NCBI GenBank assembly: GCA_038206765.1
Contig: JBBRAM010000005.1
Coordinates: forward strand, 1 to 64,000
Origin: UKL13-2 sp038206765
Lineage (GTDB): Bacteria; Pseudomonadota; Gammaproteobacteria; Burkholderiales; Usitatibacteraceae
Length of the DNA: 64,000 bases
Direction of reading: 5' to 3'
Each line of letters opens with the position of its first letter. The stretch's first letter is position 1. The notes beneath the pieces are model-generated. The model was given only the letters and a program-made list of their open reading frames with translations. It was not told the origin of the DNA and made no database searches. A program made the translations under genes and the position numbers. Below are positions 16,378-25,325 of this stretch, piece by piece.

Positions 16378-17648
16378 GGTTTTTCCTCTAAATGGACTAT
16401 CGGAATAATACCGCGCTTAAGGTAAATCGGACGAATATGCGCGCGCAGCTTCGGCAAGTAAGCAAAATATGCTAACGAAGCCAATCCGCACCACATACCG
16501 CAAACAAGGAATGTATTCGGTGCGCCGATGTGCTCTGCCAGCCACCCGGCAACGAGATGGCCAATCGGTGCCGCACCAATGAAAAACGTGGAATAAATAC
16601 TGACCACGCGTCCCCGTTTATCGTCGTCGACAATCGATTGAATGATCGTGTTGGCCGCAACGGATGTCCCCATCAGCCCCAAACCGGTCATCGCCATGAA
16701 CGCAAACGATAACGCCTCGTTGCGCGAGAACGCAAAACCAATCACACCAATCGCCGCAATCGCCGAAGTACCAGCGAGCCAACTAGTGAGTCCGCGGACA
16801 TTGGGGCGCATTGCAAAGGCAATCGCGCCGATCAACGCACCCAGCCCCACCGCGCTGATAAAAATGCCGTTTAATTTGGCGCCTTGGCCGAAGGTCTCGA
16901 CCGAGATGGCAGGCATCAAAATGGTGTACGGGCTAATCGCAAACGACACCGCGCCCACCATCAGCATTAACACCCGCAGCACGGGATGGGCAAAGGTATA
17001 GCGCCAACCGTCGAGCACGTCGCGCATGAAGCCCGCGTTGGCCGATATTTTGCGATCAATTTTTGGTGTGATGCGCGCCAATTGAAACAGCACCGCCAAA
17101 TAGGAGAGGGCGTTCAGGCCGAAACAAGCCGCTTCGCCAACCTGCGCAATCAGCAAGCCGCCAATGGCGGGGCCGATCAGCCGGGTGCCGTTGATGTTGA
17201 TCGAGTTCAACGCGATCGCGTTGGGCAAATCAGTTTTATCGTCAATCAGCTGGACAAAAAATGCATGGCGCGTCGGTACCTCCAGACCATTCAACATACC
17301 CTGGCAAAACGCGAACGCTGCCAGTGCGGGCAGCGTGATGTGGCCGGTGTAGGTCGTGATGGTGAGCGCGGTAGCGAGAACTGTTAATGCGATTTGAATG
17401 ATGACCAACAGCTTTTTACGGCTCACCCGATCTGCCAACGCGCCCGCCAGCGGCGTGACAAAAATGGCGGGCACCATCGCCAGAAAGCCTACGAGCCCCG
17501 TAGAAGCGGTTGAATTCGTCAGCCGGTATGCGAGCCACATGATGGCTACCGATTGCATCCAAGAGCCCAACATCGAGACCGCTTGGCCGATGTAGTAGCG
17601 GCGGAAGTTGGGGGATTTTAGGGAGCGGAGTGCGTTAGGTAACAACAT
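16374..17648 (-). CDS. MFS transporter (EntS/MFS_3-like)
   Basis: Major facilitator of 424 aa with about 12 transmembrane helices. The core signature is LAGALADRVSRKKLLVI (loop 2-3), with the matching second-half loop SIVDDDKRGRVVSIYSTFF. It is related to the EntS-type exporter at 6532. The substrate is unknown. The stop overlaps the start of the enoyl-CoA isomerase gene by 4 bp, and valS ends 39 nt upstream, so it is probably transcribed with valS. Confidence 0.85.
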   Translation of the reverse strand: MLLPNALRSLKSPNFRRYYIGQAVSMLGSWMQSVAIMWLAYRLTNSTASTGLVGFLAMVPAIFVTPLAGALADRVSRKKLLVIIQIALTVLATALTITTYTGHITLPALAAFAFCQGMLNGLEVPTRHAFFVQLIDDKTDLPNAIALNSININGTRLIGPAIGGLLIAQVGEAACFGLNALSYLAVLFQLARITPKIDRKISANAGFMRDVLDGWRYTFAHPVLRVLMLMVGAVSFAISPYTILMPAISVETFGQGAKLNGIFISAVGLGALIGAIAFAMRPNVRGLTSWLAGTSAIAAIGVIGFAFSRNEALSFAFMAMTGLGLMGTSVAANTIIQSIVDDDKRGRVVSIYSTFFIGAAPIGHLVAGWLAEHIGAPNTFLVCGMWCGLASLAYFAYLPKLRAHIRPIYLKRGIIPIVHLEEKP

Positions 17649-17687
17649 TAGCCGCAGCCGTATTTCTGCAAAGCTTCTGCAAAGTGC

Positions 17688-20564
17688 TTATTTCAACTTC
17701 CCCAACTGCCCACGCATCGCCTCAACCTTGCTCACAAACCCAGCCAACCGCTCTTTCTCCAGCACGACGACTGCTGGTGGCGCGCGATCCACAAAGCTGG
17801 GGTTGTCTAATTTCACATTCGCTTTAACAATTTCAATATCAAGCTTAGCGATTTCTTTGGTTAGGCGTTCACGCTCTGCCGCAACATCAATCTCCACTTT
17901 CAACATCACCCGTGCCCCGCCGCCAACGGCAACTGCTGCGTCCGCATCGGGGAAGGTTTTGACGATTGAGATTTCGGAAATCCGCGCCAGCGCTTGTAAG
18001 TAGGGCAAAAATGGCTCAAACGCCGCTCCATTACTAGGACTTTCGTTATTTTCAGACGTTAAAAATGCCGGCACTTTCTCACCCGGCGACAACCCCAACT
18101 CGCTGCGCAAATTGCGGGTGGCGTTGGTTAACTCTTTCAGGTTATTGATAAATGCCTCGGCGGATTCATCGATCCGCGACAAGTCCGCTTTTGGATACGG
18201 TGCCAACATGATTGAATCCGAGCCGTCCGCCTTTGCGCGGCCAACCAGCGGCGCAACTTTTTGCCACAGCTCTTCAGTGATAAACGGAATAATCGGATGT
18301 GCCAAACGCAGCATGGTCTCCAACACTCGGAGCAGCGTGCGACGTGTGCCGCGCTGCTGAACCTCGTTCCCATTTTGCAATTGCACTTTGGCTAATTCCA
18401 CATACCAATCGCAATATTCATCCCACACTAGTTTGTAAATAGTCGAGGCGATATTATCGAAACGATATTCTGCGAATCCTTTTTCGACTTCCGCTTCAGT
18501 ACGCTGCAATTGGCTGATGATCCATTTGTCGGCTTGCGACAATTCCACTGGGAGCGACTCGTCCGTCCCGCAGTCTTTACCTTCAATATTCATCAACACA
18601 AACCGCGTCGCGTTCCACAATTTATTGCAGAAATTACGGTAGCCTTCGCAGCGTGACAAATCGAAATTGAGGGTTAATGAAAGTGGCGCTAGCGCCGTAA
18701 ACGTAAACCGCAGGGCATCAGTTCCATAAGCGGGAATGCCCTTGGCGAAATTTTTGCGAATGTATTTTTCGGCTTTTTCCTTGTGCGCCGCAAGCATTAA
18801 ACCTTTGGTTGATTTTTCAACCAACGCTTCCAATTCAATGCCGTCAATCAGGTCCAAAGGATCAAGCGTGTTGCCTTTTGATTTGGACATTTTTTGGCCC
18901 TCGGCATCGCGCACCATTGCATTGATGTAGACGTGCTTGAAGGGTACTTTCCCGTTTGGGAATTCATCATCCGTAGTGAAGTGCAGCGTCATCATGATCA
19001 TCCGTGCTACCCAGAAGAAAATGATGTCATTGCCAGTGACCAATACATTCGATGGTAAAAACGCTCTCATGTCGGCGAGCGTTTTTTCGTCGGTTGCAGG
19101 CCAGCCAAGTGACGAAAAGGGCACGAGGGCGGAAGAGAACCAGGTGTCGAGTACGTCGGCATCCCGTTTCAAATTTTTGCCGCCTGCCTTCGCTTTCGCT
19201 TCCGCTTCATTGCGGGCAACGTAAATATTGCCTTCATCGTCATACCAAGCCGGAATTTGATGCCCCCACCAAAGCTGCCGCGAGACGCACCAATCTTGAA
19301 TGTTGCCTAGCCAATGGTTGTACGTGGCTGACCAATGCTCGGGGTAGAACTTGACGTCGCCGTCGGCAACGGCTTTGAGGCCGCGTGCCGCCAAGCCGTC
19401 CATTTTTACGAACCATTGATCGGTCAACACCGGCTCGATGATCACACCGGTGCGATCAGAGCGAGGCACGTTTAGTTTGTGTTTTTTCTCGGAGACCAGC
19501 AGGCCGAGTGCATCCAAATCTTTCAATACTTGCTTACGCGCATCGAAGCGATCCAGCCCGCGATATGCCGCCGGTGCCAAGTCTGCGACTTTCGCATCCA
19601 ACGTCAACATACTAATCATCGGCAAGTTGTGGCGCTGACCGATGGCGTAATCATTGGCATCATGCGCTGGCGTAATCTTCACACAGCCGGTACCGAACGC
19701 TTTATCCACATATGCATCGGCAATGATCGGAATGACGCGATCACAAAGCGGTAATTTGACGAATTTGCCGACAAGTGCCGTGTAGCGTTCATCTTCTGGA
19801 TTCACGGCAACCGCCACGTCGCCCAGCATGGTTTCAGGCCGCGTAGTTGCAACGACCAAGCTACCATCGCCATCGGCAAACGGGTAGCGAATCTCCCAAA
19901 TCTTCCCATCTTCCTCAGCGCTGATGACCTCTAAATCAGATACCGCCGTCCCCAACACCGGGTCCCAGCTCACCAAGCGTTTCCCGCGGTAGATCAGGCC
20001 TTGCTCATGCAGTTTTACAAATACTTCCACGACAGCGGCAGACATCTTTGCATCCATCGTGAAATAGCCTGCTTGCTGACCTTCGCTATCTGCGTAATCC
20101 CAATTCGCAGAATCACCTAAGCGCCGCATTTGGCGGGTGATCGTCGAGCCAGATTCTTGCTTCCATTCCCAAACGCGTTTGATGAAATTTTCGCGAGCCT
20201 CGGTTGGTGTCGAGCCCAAGTCGTGCCGAGATTTACCTTCGGCCTGCAATTGCCGCTCGACCACAATCTGCGTGGCGATGCCCGCATGATCGGTGCCGAC
20301 CACCCAGTTGGTGTTCTCGCCTTTCATGCGGTGATAGCGCACTAGCGTGTCCATCAGTGTCTGCTGGAATGCGTGGCCCATATGCAGCGTGCCGGTGACG
20401 TTCGGCGGCGGCAATTGAATGCAATACGCTAGCTTTGCAGCCTCAGCCCAATGCTTGAAGTGTCCAGCCGCTTCCCAGCGCGGATACCAGCAGGATTCGA
20501 TGGCGGCGGGGTCGAATGATTTGGCTAATTCAGAAGCGGGGGATGTTGTTGTTGCGGTATTCAT
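17688..20564 (-). CDS. valS: Valyl-tRNA synthetase
   Basis: Class I aminoacyl-tRNA synthetase of 958 aa, normal length. It has the HIGH motif in PPPNVTGTLHMGHAFQ (about 60), an editing domain with GTDHAGIATQ and the TTRPETMLGD segment (about 245), KMSKSKGN (about 556), a DALRF start of the anticodon-binding part, and a C-terminal coiled-coil arm (AAERERLTKEIAKLDIEI). It charges tRNA-Val and edits mischarged threonine. It belongs to a minus-strand run with holC and the small gene upstream and the MFS gene downstream. Confidence 0.97.
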   Translation of the reverse strand: MNTATTTSPASELAKSFDPAAIESCWYPRWEAAGHFKHWAEAAKLAYCIQLPPPNVTGTLHMGHAFQQTLMDTLVRYHRMKGENTNWVVGTDHAGIATQIVVERQLQAEGKSRHDLGSTPTEARENFIKRVWEWKQESGSTITRQMRRLGDSANWDYADSEGQQAGYFTMDAKMSAAVVEVFVKLHEQGLIYRGKRLVSWDPVLGTAVSDLEVISAEEDGKIWEIRYPFADGDGSLVVATTRPETMLGDVAVAVNPEDERYTALVGKFVKLPLCDRVIPIIADAYVDKAFGTGCVKITPAHDANDYAIGQRHNLPMISMLTLDAKVADLAPAAYRGLDRFDARKQVLKDLDALGLLVSEKKHKLNVPRSDRTGVIIEPVLTDQWFVKMDGLAARGLKAVADGDVKFYPEHWSATYNHWLGNIQDWCVSRQLWWGHQIPAWYDDEGNIYVARNEAEAKAKAGGKNLKRDADVLDTWFSSALVPFSSLGWPATDEKTLADMRAFLPSNVLVTGNDIIFFWVARMIMMTLHFTTDDEFPNGKVPFKHVYINAMVRDAEGQKMSKSKGNTLDPLDLIDGIELEALVEKSTKGLMLAAHKEKAEKYIRKNFAKGIPAYGTDALRFTFTALAPLSLTLNFDLSRCEGYRNFCNKLWNATRFVLMNIEGKDCGTDESLPVELSQADKWIISQLQRTEAEVEKGFAEYRFDNIASTIYKLVWDEYCDWYVELAKVQLQNGNEVQQRGTRRTLLRVLETMLRLAHPIIPFITEELWQKVAPLVGRAKADGSDSIMLAPYPKADLSRIDESAEAFINNLKELTNATRNLRSELGLSPGEKVPAFLTSENNESPSNGAAFEPFLPYLQALARISEISIVKTFPDADAAVAVGGGARVMLKVEIDVAAERERLTKEIAKLDIEIVKANVKLDNPSFVDRAPPAVVVLEKERLAGFVSKVEAMRGQLGKLK

Positions 20565-20686
20565 GATGCCTTTGTCGGGAGCTTGGTAGAGAATAAATCG
20601 TTAGTTGGGCCGCCGTTGGCGCTGTAAAAATTAAACGAGTCGGTTTGGGCGCTTACGCAGTTCGCCCAGACGGGGTGGCAGCACTT

Positions 20687-21109
20687 CTATTTTTTCCGCA
20701 AGCGATCCGCCAACGCTGCGTTCACCGCATCGCCGATCTCGTTGGCAATATCCTGCCGTAAATCCCCCAAGACGTGCGTGACGGTGCTATTGATGTGGGT
20801 GGTTAGTTGTGCGGCCAAGCGCGCTTCAAGTTTGGCGGCGAGTTCTAAATCGATGCGGTCAAAGACGCGCGAAAAAATTTCTTGCGAGAGTGCATCGATC
20901 TCGTTGTCGCTTAATTGCTGCAATGCTGCGGACGGTCGCGCCGCCACTTCGGCGTCCCATTCGGGTGCGGCCATCACATCGGTTAGTAGCGGAATATTGC
21001 GCTCATCGGCCATATCAGCGGGTGCGGCAGATGCGTTGCCAAAGCCATGCTTGCTGATGAGAGCATCGACTTTGCCTGCCAGCTCGTGATCTTTGTCCAT
21101 ATTATCCAT
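20687..21109 (-). CDS. Small acidic protein between holC and valS (DUF2486-like)
   Basis: The 140-aa acidic protein has no membrane segment. The C-terminal half (about 65-140) is helical with heptad-like spacing (LSDNEIDALSQEIFSRVFDRIDL and similar), suggesting a coiled coil. Position and character match the small proteins annotated DUF2486 beside holC in Burkholderiales; I am moderately sure of this. Its start overlaps the end of holC by 8 bp (CATGGATAA), so the two are probably translated together. Its function is unknown. Confidence 0.7.
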   Translation of the reverse strand: MDNMDKDHELAGKVDALISKHGFGNASAAPADMADERNIPLLTDVMAAPEWDAEVAARPSAALQQLSDNEIDALSQEIFSRVFDRIDLELAAKLEARLAAQLTTHINSTVTHVLGDLRQDIANEIGDAVNAALADRLRKK

Positions 21110-21560
21110 GAGATGGTGCGTTCTTTTTGCTCACACTCAAGCCAGTTTTTGAATCGATATTGTCGACATGAAAACCTCTTGCGGTATAAAATTTCGAGCG
21201 TTCCCGCGCGGCTTGGCGGTCATTTTCGTCGGTTGTGACGATCTCCCGGAGGTACTCAAACCGGCTGAAAAAGGGCGGCGGTTCCGTGCCCAAGCTTAGC
21301 AAAGCTTCGTGATGCGGTAACGCTTGATCGTCGGTAGCAATGATAATTGGTGTGTCACCAGCCAAGGCATGGTCTGACCTCACATGCGGGACAAAAGAAA
21401 GTGGCATAAACGTCCAGAGCAATCGGTCAAACTCCGCAGCCAGCCTGGTGTCTGGGGCATAGACTACTAATTTTTTGCCGCCGTCGTAAGCCTTTTTGGC
21501 GATCACACAGGCGTAGTTAAGCTTGTGCTCGACATTAAAAAAAAACTTAACTTCAGTCAT
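21102..21560 (-). CDS. holC: DNA polymerase III subunit chi
   Basis: The 152-aa protein matches HolC: N-terminal VKFFFNVEHKLNYACVIAKKAYDGG, the RLAAEFDRLLWTF helix, SFVPHVRSDHALAGDTPI and a FFSRFEYLREIV segment. Chi binds psi and single-strand-binding protein in the clamp-loader complex. It lies between pepA and valS, a common order in beta- and gammaproteobacteria. A hairpin at 21646 separates it from pepA. Confidence 0.92.
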   Translation of the reverse strand: MTEVKFFFNVEHKLNYACVIAKKAYDGGKKLVVYAPDTRLAAEFDRLLWTFMPLSFVPHVRSDHALAGDTPIIIATDDQALPHHEALLSLGTEPPPFFSRFEYLREIVTTDENDRQAARERSKFYTARGFHVDNIDSKTGLSVSKKNAPSHG

Positions 21561-21645
21561 GGGTTAGCGGGAAAGGTTTAGGGTGAACGTAAGGACGTGC
21601 AAACGCGAAAACGTGAAAACGAGGTGACGTGAAAACGCATAATGG

Positions 21646-21680
21646 TGAGGGGCTGCGGACTATTCGTGGGCAACCCCTCA
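21646..21680 (-). terminator. Hairpin after pepA, no U-tract
   Basis: TGAGGGGTTGC / GCAGCCCCTCA on the minus strand forms an 11-bp stem with one G-U pair and a 13-nt loop. It begins 8 nt after the pepA stop. No T-run follows, so it may be an RNA-stabilising or partial-termination hairpin within the operon rather than a full terminator. Confidence 0.6.
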
Positions 21681-21688
21681 ATCGTAAA

Positions 21689-23164
21689 TTAAACGCCCGC
21701 CCGCTTCATCAAGAACTTCGCCAGCAACGGTACCGGGCGACCTGTTGCGCCTTTATCTTTGCCAGAATTCCATGCAGTGCCGGCGATATCCATGTGCGCC
21801 CATTTGTATTTGCCGGTAAAGCGTGCCAAGAAACACGCTGCGGTGATCGAGCCACCCGCGCGGCCAGCGATGTTCGGAATGTCGGCAAAGTTGGATTTCA
21901 AACCTTCGTCGTATTCCTCACCCATTGGTAGCAACCATGCTTTATCGTGCGCGTTGTTACCGGCTGCTACCAACTCAGCGCCAAGCTTTTCATCCGACGA
22001 AAAAATGCCTGTCGTCACGTGGCCCAGTGCAACGACCATCGCACCTGTGAGGGTTGCTGCATCAACCACACAATCCGGCTTAAAGCGTTCTGCATAGGTC
22101 AGCGCATCAGCCAAAATCAAGCGGCCTTCAGCATCAGTATTTAAGATTTCAACCGTTACACCGGACATCGATTCCACTATGTCGCCGGGGCGTGTAGCGT
22201 TGCCGCCCGGCATATTTTCACAAGTTGGGACTAGCATCACGATATTCAACGGCAGCTTCATCATGCCGACCGTTTTCATTACGCCGATCATCGAGCCCGC
22301 GCCGCACATATCGTACTTCATCTCGTCCATTTCGGACGCCGGCTTGAGTGAGATGCCGCCGGTGTCAAACGTAATACCTTTGCCAACGAGCACAACCGGC
22401 GCAACGCCCTTTTTGCCACCGCTATGTTCCAACACAATAAATTTTGGCGGCAAGTAAGAACCCTTGGAAACGGAGAGTAGCGTGTTCATGCCCAGCTTTT
22501 CCATTTCTTTTTTCTCGAGCACAGTGCATTTAAATTTGTAAGCTTTTGCCAAATCTTTTGCGGTGCTGGCAAGATACGCCGGGGTCGCAATGTTAGGCGG
22601 TAAGTCGCCGAGCATTTTGGTCAGGTTCATACCTTCGCCAATCGCTTCGCCATGTTTGATCGCGGCTTTGATGGCTTTTTCATCGTACTTGCCATTGATA
22701 AAAAATGTAACCGACTTGCCCACCTTGCCGTCGAGTTTTTTGGTCGCCGTGTATCGATAGGCCGCGCTGATCGCGCCAATCGCGGCTTGTTCTACTTTAA
22801 AAGCCATTTCTTTAGTGATGGCGCTGGCGACGGGAATTGCCAGATCGGTTACACCGGTTGATTTCAGCGCTTTGAAGGCGGCGGTGGTGGCTTTGCAATA
22901 GGCAGCATCGCCATAGCTCGCCTCGGCACCCAAGCCAACCAACAACACACGCTCGGCCACCACGCCATTAACACCATGCAGCAACAATGTGCTGCCTAAT
23001 TTGCCAGAGATATCGCCAGAGGCAACCGCCGATTTGATGGCGCCCTTCGAGACGGCATCGAGGGATGTGGCAGCGGCTGTGAGCTTTTTAGAATCAAACA
23101 CGCCAACCATCACGCAGCCCGTCTTCAGTTTCGAGAGTTCGCCGCCTTTTATGCTAAATTCCAT
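21689..23164 (-). CDS. pepA: Leucyl aminopeptidase (M17)
   Basis: Cytosolic zinc/manganese aminopeptidase. At 491 aa it has full length. The catalytic domain shows VLVGKGITFDTGGISLKP, the YDMCGAGSMIGVM segment and the family signature NTDAEGRLILADAL. The start is set at ATG 23164, preceded by GGAGATAATT; an open extension to 23275 has no such support. In some bacteria PepA also binds DNA, but that cannot be judged here. Divergent from lptF. Confidence 0.95.
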   Translation of the reverse strand: MEFSIKGGELSKLKTGCVMVGVFDSKKLTAAATSLDAVSKGAIKSAVASGDISGKLGSTLLLHGVNGVVAERVLLVGLGAEASYGDAAYCKATTAAFKALKSTGVTDLAIPVASAITKEMAFKVEQAAIGAISAAYRYTATKKLDGKVGKSVTFFINGKYDEKAIKAAIKHGEAIGEGMNLTKMLGDLPPNIATPAYLASTAKDLAKAYKFKCTVLEKKEMEKLGMNTLLSVSKGSYLPPKFIVLEHSGGKKGVAPVVLVGKGITFDTGGISLKPASEMDEMKYDMCGAGSMIGVMKTVGMMKLPLNIVMLVPTCENMPGGNATRPGDIVESMSGVTVEILNTDAEGRLILADALTYAERFKPDCVVDAATLTGAMVVALGHVTTGIFSSDEKLGAELVAAGNNAHDKAWLLPMGEEYDEGLKSNFADIPNIAGRAGGSITAACFLARFTGKYKWAHMDIAGTAWNSGKDKGATGRPVPLLAKFLMKRAGV

Positions 23165-23510
23165 AATTATCTCCGTTGTGTATCCGTTGTGATTGTAAAT
23201 TTTGCTATCGCTCGGTGCTGATTGGTATTTGTGTTGCGCGGGCTTAGGATTCAGCCTAGCGCAAATATGTCGCAAACCACCTGCACAAACTGCGTAGACC
23301 GAAATTATCCCTGTTTACAGGGTGTGCCGTCAAAGTAATGCAATAAATTTATGCTTTAGCTGATAAGAACCGGCACAATTTGCCGCTGCGAATTGCAAAC
23401 GCGGCAGTTCATGGCCGCAGTACTTTTTTAGTTTGCCCCTGATTTTTCTTTGTCATCTGTCTTTTCGGTTTTATCGTCATTCGCTTTCCACATATTTCCA
23501 TCGAGCCATT
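23165..23510. other. Divergent promoter region pepA/lptF
   Basis: About 345 nt between the divergent starts. I see no hairpin, operator palindrome or small gene that I can support. It must contain both promoters. Confidence 0.5.
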
Positions 23511-24596
23511 TTGTCTATCTTTCAGCGCAGCCTAACCCGTGAATTCACCGCTGTCGGTACTGCCGTACTGGGCGTGTTGACGGCTATTTTGATTGTGTTC
23601 ACGATGGTGAAATTGCTGGGGCAAGTCGCCAGCGGCATGCAGGAAGCCGAGGCAGTGTCCGCGCTTCTGGGCTTTTTGCTCATTTCAAACCTGCCGGTGT
23701 TGCTGGCTCTGGCGCTGTTTATATCAGTGCTGGTTGCGCTTTCCCGCAGCTATCGCGATAGCGAAATGCAGGTTTGGTTTTCCAGCGGGTTATCGATTGC
23801 GGCCTGGGTCAAGCCCGTGCTGAAATTCGGCTTGCCGATCACCATTGTCACCGCGTTATTGAGCTTTGTGCTGACACCGTGGGCGCTTTCGCAGAGTAGC
23901 GAATACCAACGCATTTTACGCAGCCGCGATGATGTTTCGCGCCTATCCCCCGGCAGTTTTATTGAATCGCGCGGCGCCAACAGAGTATTCTTTATCGATA
24001 AAAGCAAAAGCGATTCTGATATTGTCGATAATGTTTTTGTGCAGTACAACCAAAACGGCAAGTTTGGTGTCGTGGTGGCACAAAAAGGGTTTCAAAAAAT
24101 TGAAACCAATGGCGATAAATTTTTGGTGTTGCTCAATGGTCGCCGCTATGAGGGTACGCCGAGTGCGCTGGATTTTAAGATTGTCGATTTTGAGAAGCAA
24201 ATGATTCGCATCGAGGCCAAAGAGGTGGCAGCTGACAACCCTTCGCCCCGCGCGCTGTCCGTCAGGGAAATACTGAACGAGCCCACGCCGGATAACATCG
24301 CCGAGCTACATTGGCGTTTGGCACTGCCAGTGGCTTCGATCATTTTGGCGCTGATGGCGATTCCGCTTTCTTCAGTCAACCCACGATCAGGCGCGTCGGG
24401 AAACTTAATTGTAGCGATTTTGGTATTTTTTCTGTATTACAACTTGCTCGGTATTTTTCAAGCATGGACGCGCGACGGTAAAATTCCTATTTGGCTAGGC
24501 CTTACACCAGTGCATATCGTCATGATCTTCCTCGTGCTGATTCTATTTTCTAAGCAATTGCTCAATTTTCGTTGGTTGGCACTATCAAGGAAATAG
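23511..24596 (+). CDS. lptF: LPS export ABC transporter permease LptF
   Basis: Inner-membrane subunit of the LptB2FG complex that extracts LPS and passes it to LptC. It shows the YjgP/YjgQ family layout: IFQRSLTREF amphipathic start, two helices (about 20-105), a large periplasmic beta-jellyroll (about 130-260), and three C-terminal helices beginning at LHWRLALPVASIILALMAIPLS. The start is taken as TTG at 23511 because family members begin at this IFQRSLTRE segment; the frame is open upstream to 23433. Length about 361 aa, as expected. Its usual partner lptG does not follow; the next gene is a tRNA. Confidence 0.92.
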   Translation: MSIFQRSLTREFTAVGTAVLGVLTAILIVFTMVKLLGQVASGMQEAEAVSALLGFLLISNLPVLLALALFISVLVALSRSYRDSEMQVWFSSGLSIAAWVKPVLKFGLPITIVTALLSFVLTPWALSQSSEYQRILRSRDDVSRLSPGSFIESRGANRVFFIDKSKSDSDIVDNVFVQYNQNGKFGVVVAQKGFQKIETNGDKFLVLLNGRRYEGTPSALDFKIVDFEKQMIRIEAKEVAADNPSPRALSVREILNEPTPDNIAELHWRLALPVASIILALMAIPLSSVNPRSGASGNLIVAILVFFLYYNLLGIFQAWTRDGKIPIWLGLTPVHIVMIFLVLILFSKQLLNFRWLALSRK

Positions 24597-24706
24597 CCGG
24601 TTCCGCCAGAACGTTTAAGCGGCGCCAATTTGCCTAAAACGCCCAAGTCAGCTATCATCGCGCCCTTCGGTGTCATTATTTTCGATCGCAAATAATGTTG
24701 CGTCGA

Positions 24707-24742
24707 TTTAGCCACATTGCTTAGTTTAGCCACATTGCTTAG
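24707..24742. repeat. Perfect 18-bp tandem repeat, two copies
   Basis: Two exact adjacent copies of TTTAGCCACATTGCTTAG lie between lptF and the tRNA-Ser locus. Confidence 0.97.
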
Positions 24743-24766
24743 CGGCATTTCAGTAGCGATGAGTCT

Positions 24767-24796
24767 GTAGTTCCAGTGTCTCGGGGTGGATGAGCG
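24767..24796 (+). pseudogene. Partial copy of tRNA-Ser 5' end and its upstream flank
   Basis: GTAGTTCCAGT plus GGGGTGGATGAGCG repeats the sequence at 24844-24875 that spans the start of the intact tRNA-Ser. Only the first ~15 tRNA bases are matched; the sequence then diverges, so no tRNA can fold. It is probably a decayed duplicate. Confidence 0.7.
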
Positions 24797-24858
24797 CCGT
24801 TTTTGCATATTCGGTCATGCGCCACGGTAGTTAAAATTTGTCAGTAGTTCCAGTATCC

Positions 24859-24949
24859 GGAGGGGTGGATGAGCGGTTTAAGTCATACGCCTGGAAAGCG
24901 TACGTAGGTTAATAGCCTACCGCGGGTTCGAATCCCGCCTCCTCCGCCA
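24859..24949 (+). tRNA. tRNA-Ser (anticodon GGA)
   Basis: Complete class II tRNA with encoded CCA. The acceptor stem GGAGGGG pairs with the CTCCTCC before the discriminator G. The anticodon stem TACGC/GCGTA encloses CTGGAAA (anticodon GGA, reading UCC/UCU). The long variable arm is GTAGG/CCTAC, and the T-arm is CGGGTTCGAATCCCG. It is followed at once by an intrinsic terminator. Confidence 0.97.
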
Positions 24950-24954
24950 AATAA

Positions 24955-24988
24955 AAAAAGCGCCCGTTGTTGGGGCGCTTTTTGTTTT
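24955..24988 (+). terminator. Intrinsic terminator of tRNA-Ser
   Basis: AAAAAGCGCCC / GGGCGCTTTTT stem (11 bp) with a 7-nt loop, then a T-rich tail. It is nearly identical to the copy at 25101. Confidence 0.93.
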
Positions 24989-25076
24989 AGTGCAGGAGAG
25001 CAACCCAACTGCTTGGGTTGCGTCGGGATTCGAAGGGTTTGGTTTGCACACCAAACCGCGGCCTGCGGGACGTAGG

Positions 25077-25095
25077 CGAATCCCGCCTCCCACCA
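25077..25095 (+). pseudogene. Degenerate tRNA-Ser 3' end
   Basis: GCGAATCCCGCCTCCCACCA mirrors the 3' end of the intact tRNA (CGAATCCCGCCTCCTCCGCCA). The T-arm 5' half upstream is only partly conserved (GCGGGACGTAGG) and the rest of a tRNA is absent. With the downstream terminator copy it marks an old duplication. Confidence 0.7.
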
Positions 25096-25100
25096 AATAA

Positions 25101-25134
25101 AAAAAGCGCCCGCTGTTGGGGCGCTTTTTGTTTT
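25101..25134 (+). terminator. Second copy of the tRNA-Ser terminator
   Basis: Stem AAAAAGCGCCC / GGGCGCTTTTT with loop GCTGTTG, differing from the first copy by one base in the loop. Together with the preceding CCAAATAA it repeats 24949-24988. Confidence 0.92.
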
Positions 25135-25325
25135 GGCCACGAAAGTGCTTGCGATACTCACCTGATCGCAACATCGCGCAACGCCCAACAAAATTGCAAA
25201 ACACTAAATCACTACAACACGCACCAGGCGGCCCGCTACAATGCCCCATCGTTTGGCATAGCAGGCCGCCTGCAACTGGCCGGATCTATTTTCCGGCCCT
25301 GTTCATTGCGAATCGCTGTCTGACG

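Larger units (their letters stand above)
24597..25325. other. tRNA-Ser region with repeats, no protein gene
   Basis: The stretch holds an 18-bp direct repeat, a partial tRNA 5' copy, an intact tRNA-Ser, its terminator, a degenerate tRNA 3' copy and a second copy of the terminator. Minus-strand frames across it encode peptides of the GGIRTRG type, a known artefact of tRNA antisense. Confidence 0.8.

Noticed and set aside
24883..25249. Minus-strand frames across the tRNA-Ser region
   Set aside because: They encode GGIRTRG-type peptides, a frequent artefact of reading antisense to tRNA-Ser and its terminators.
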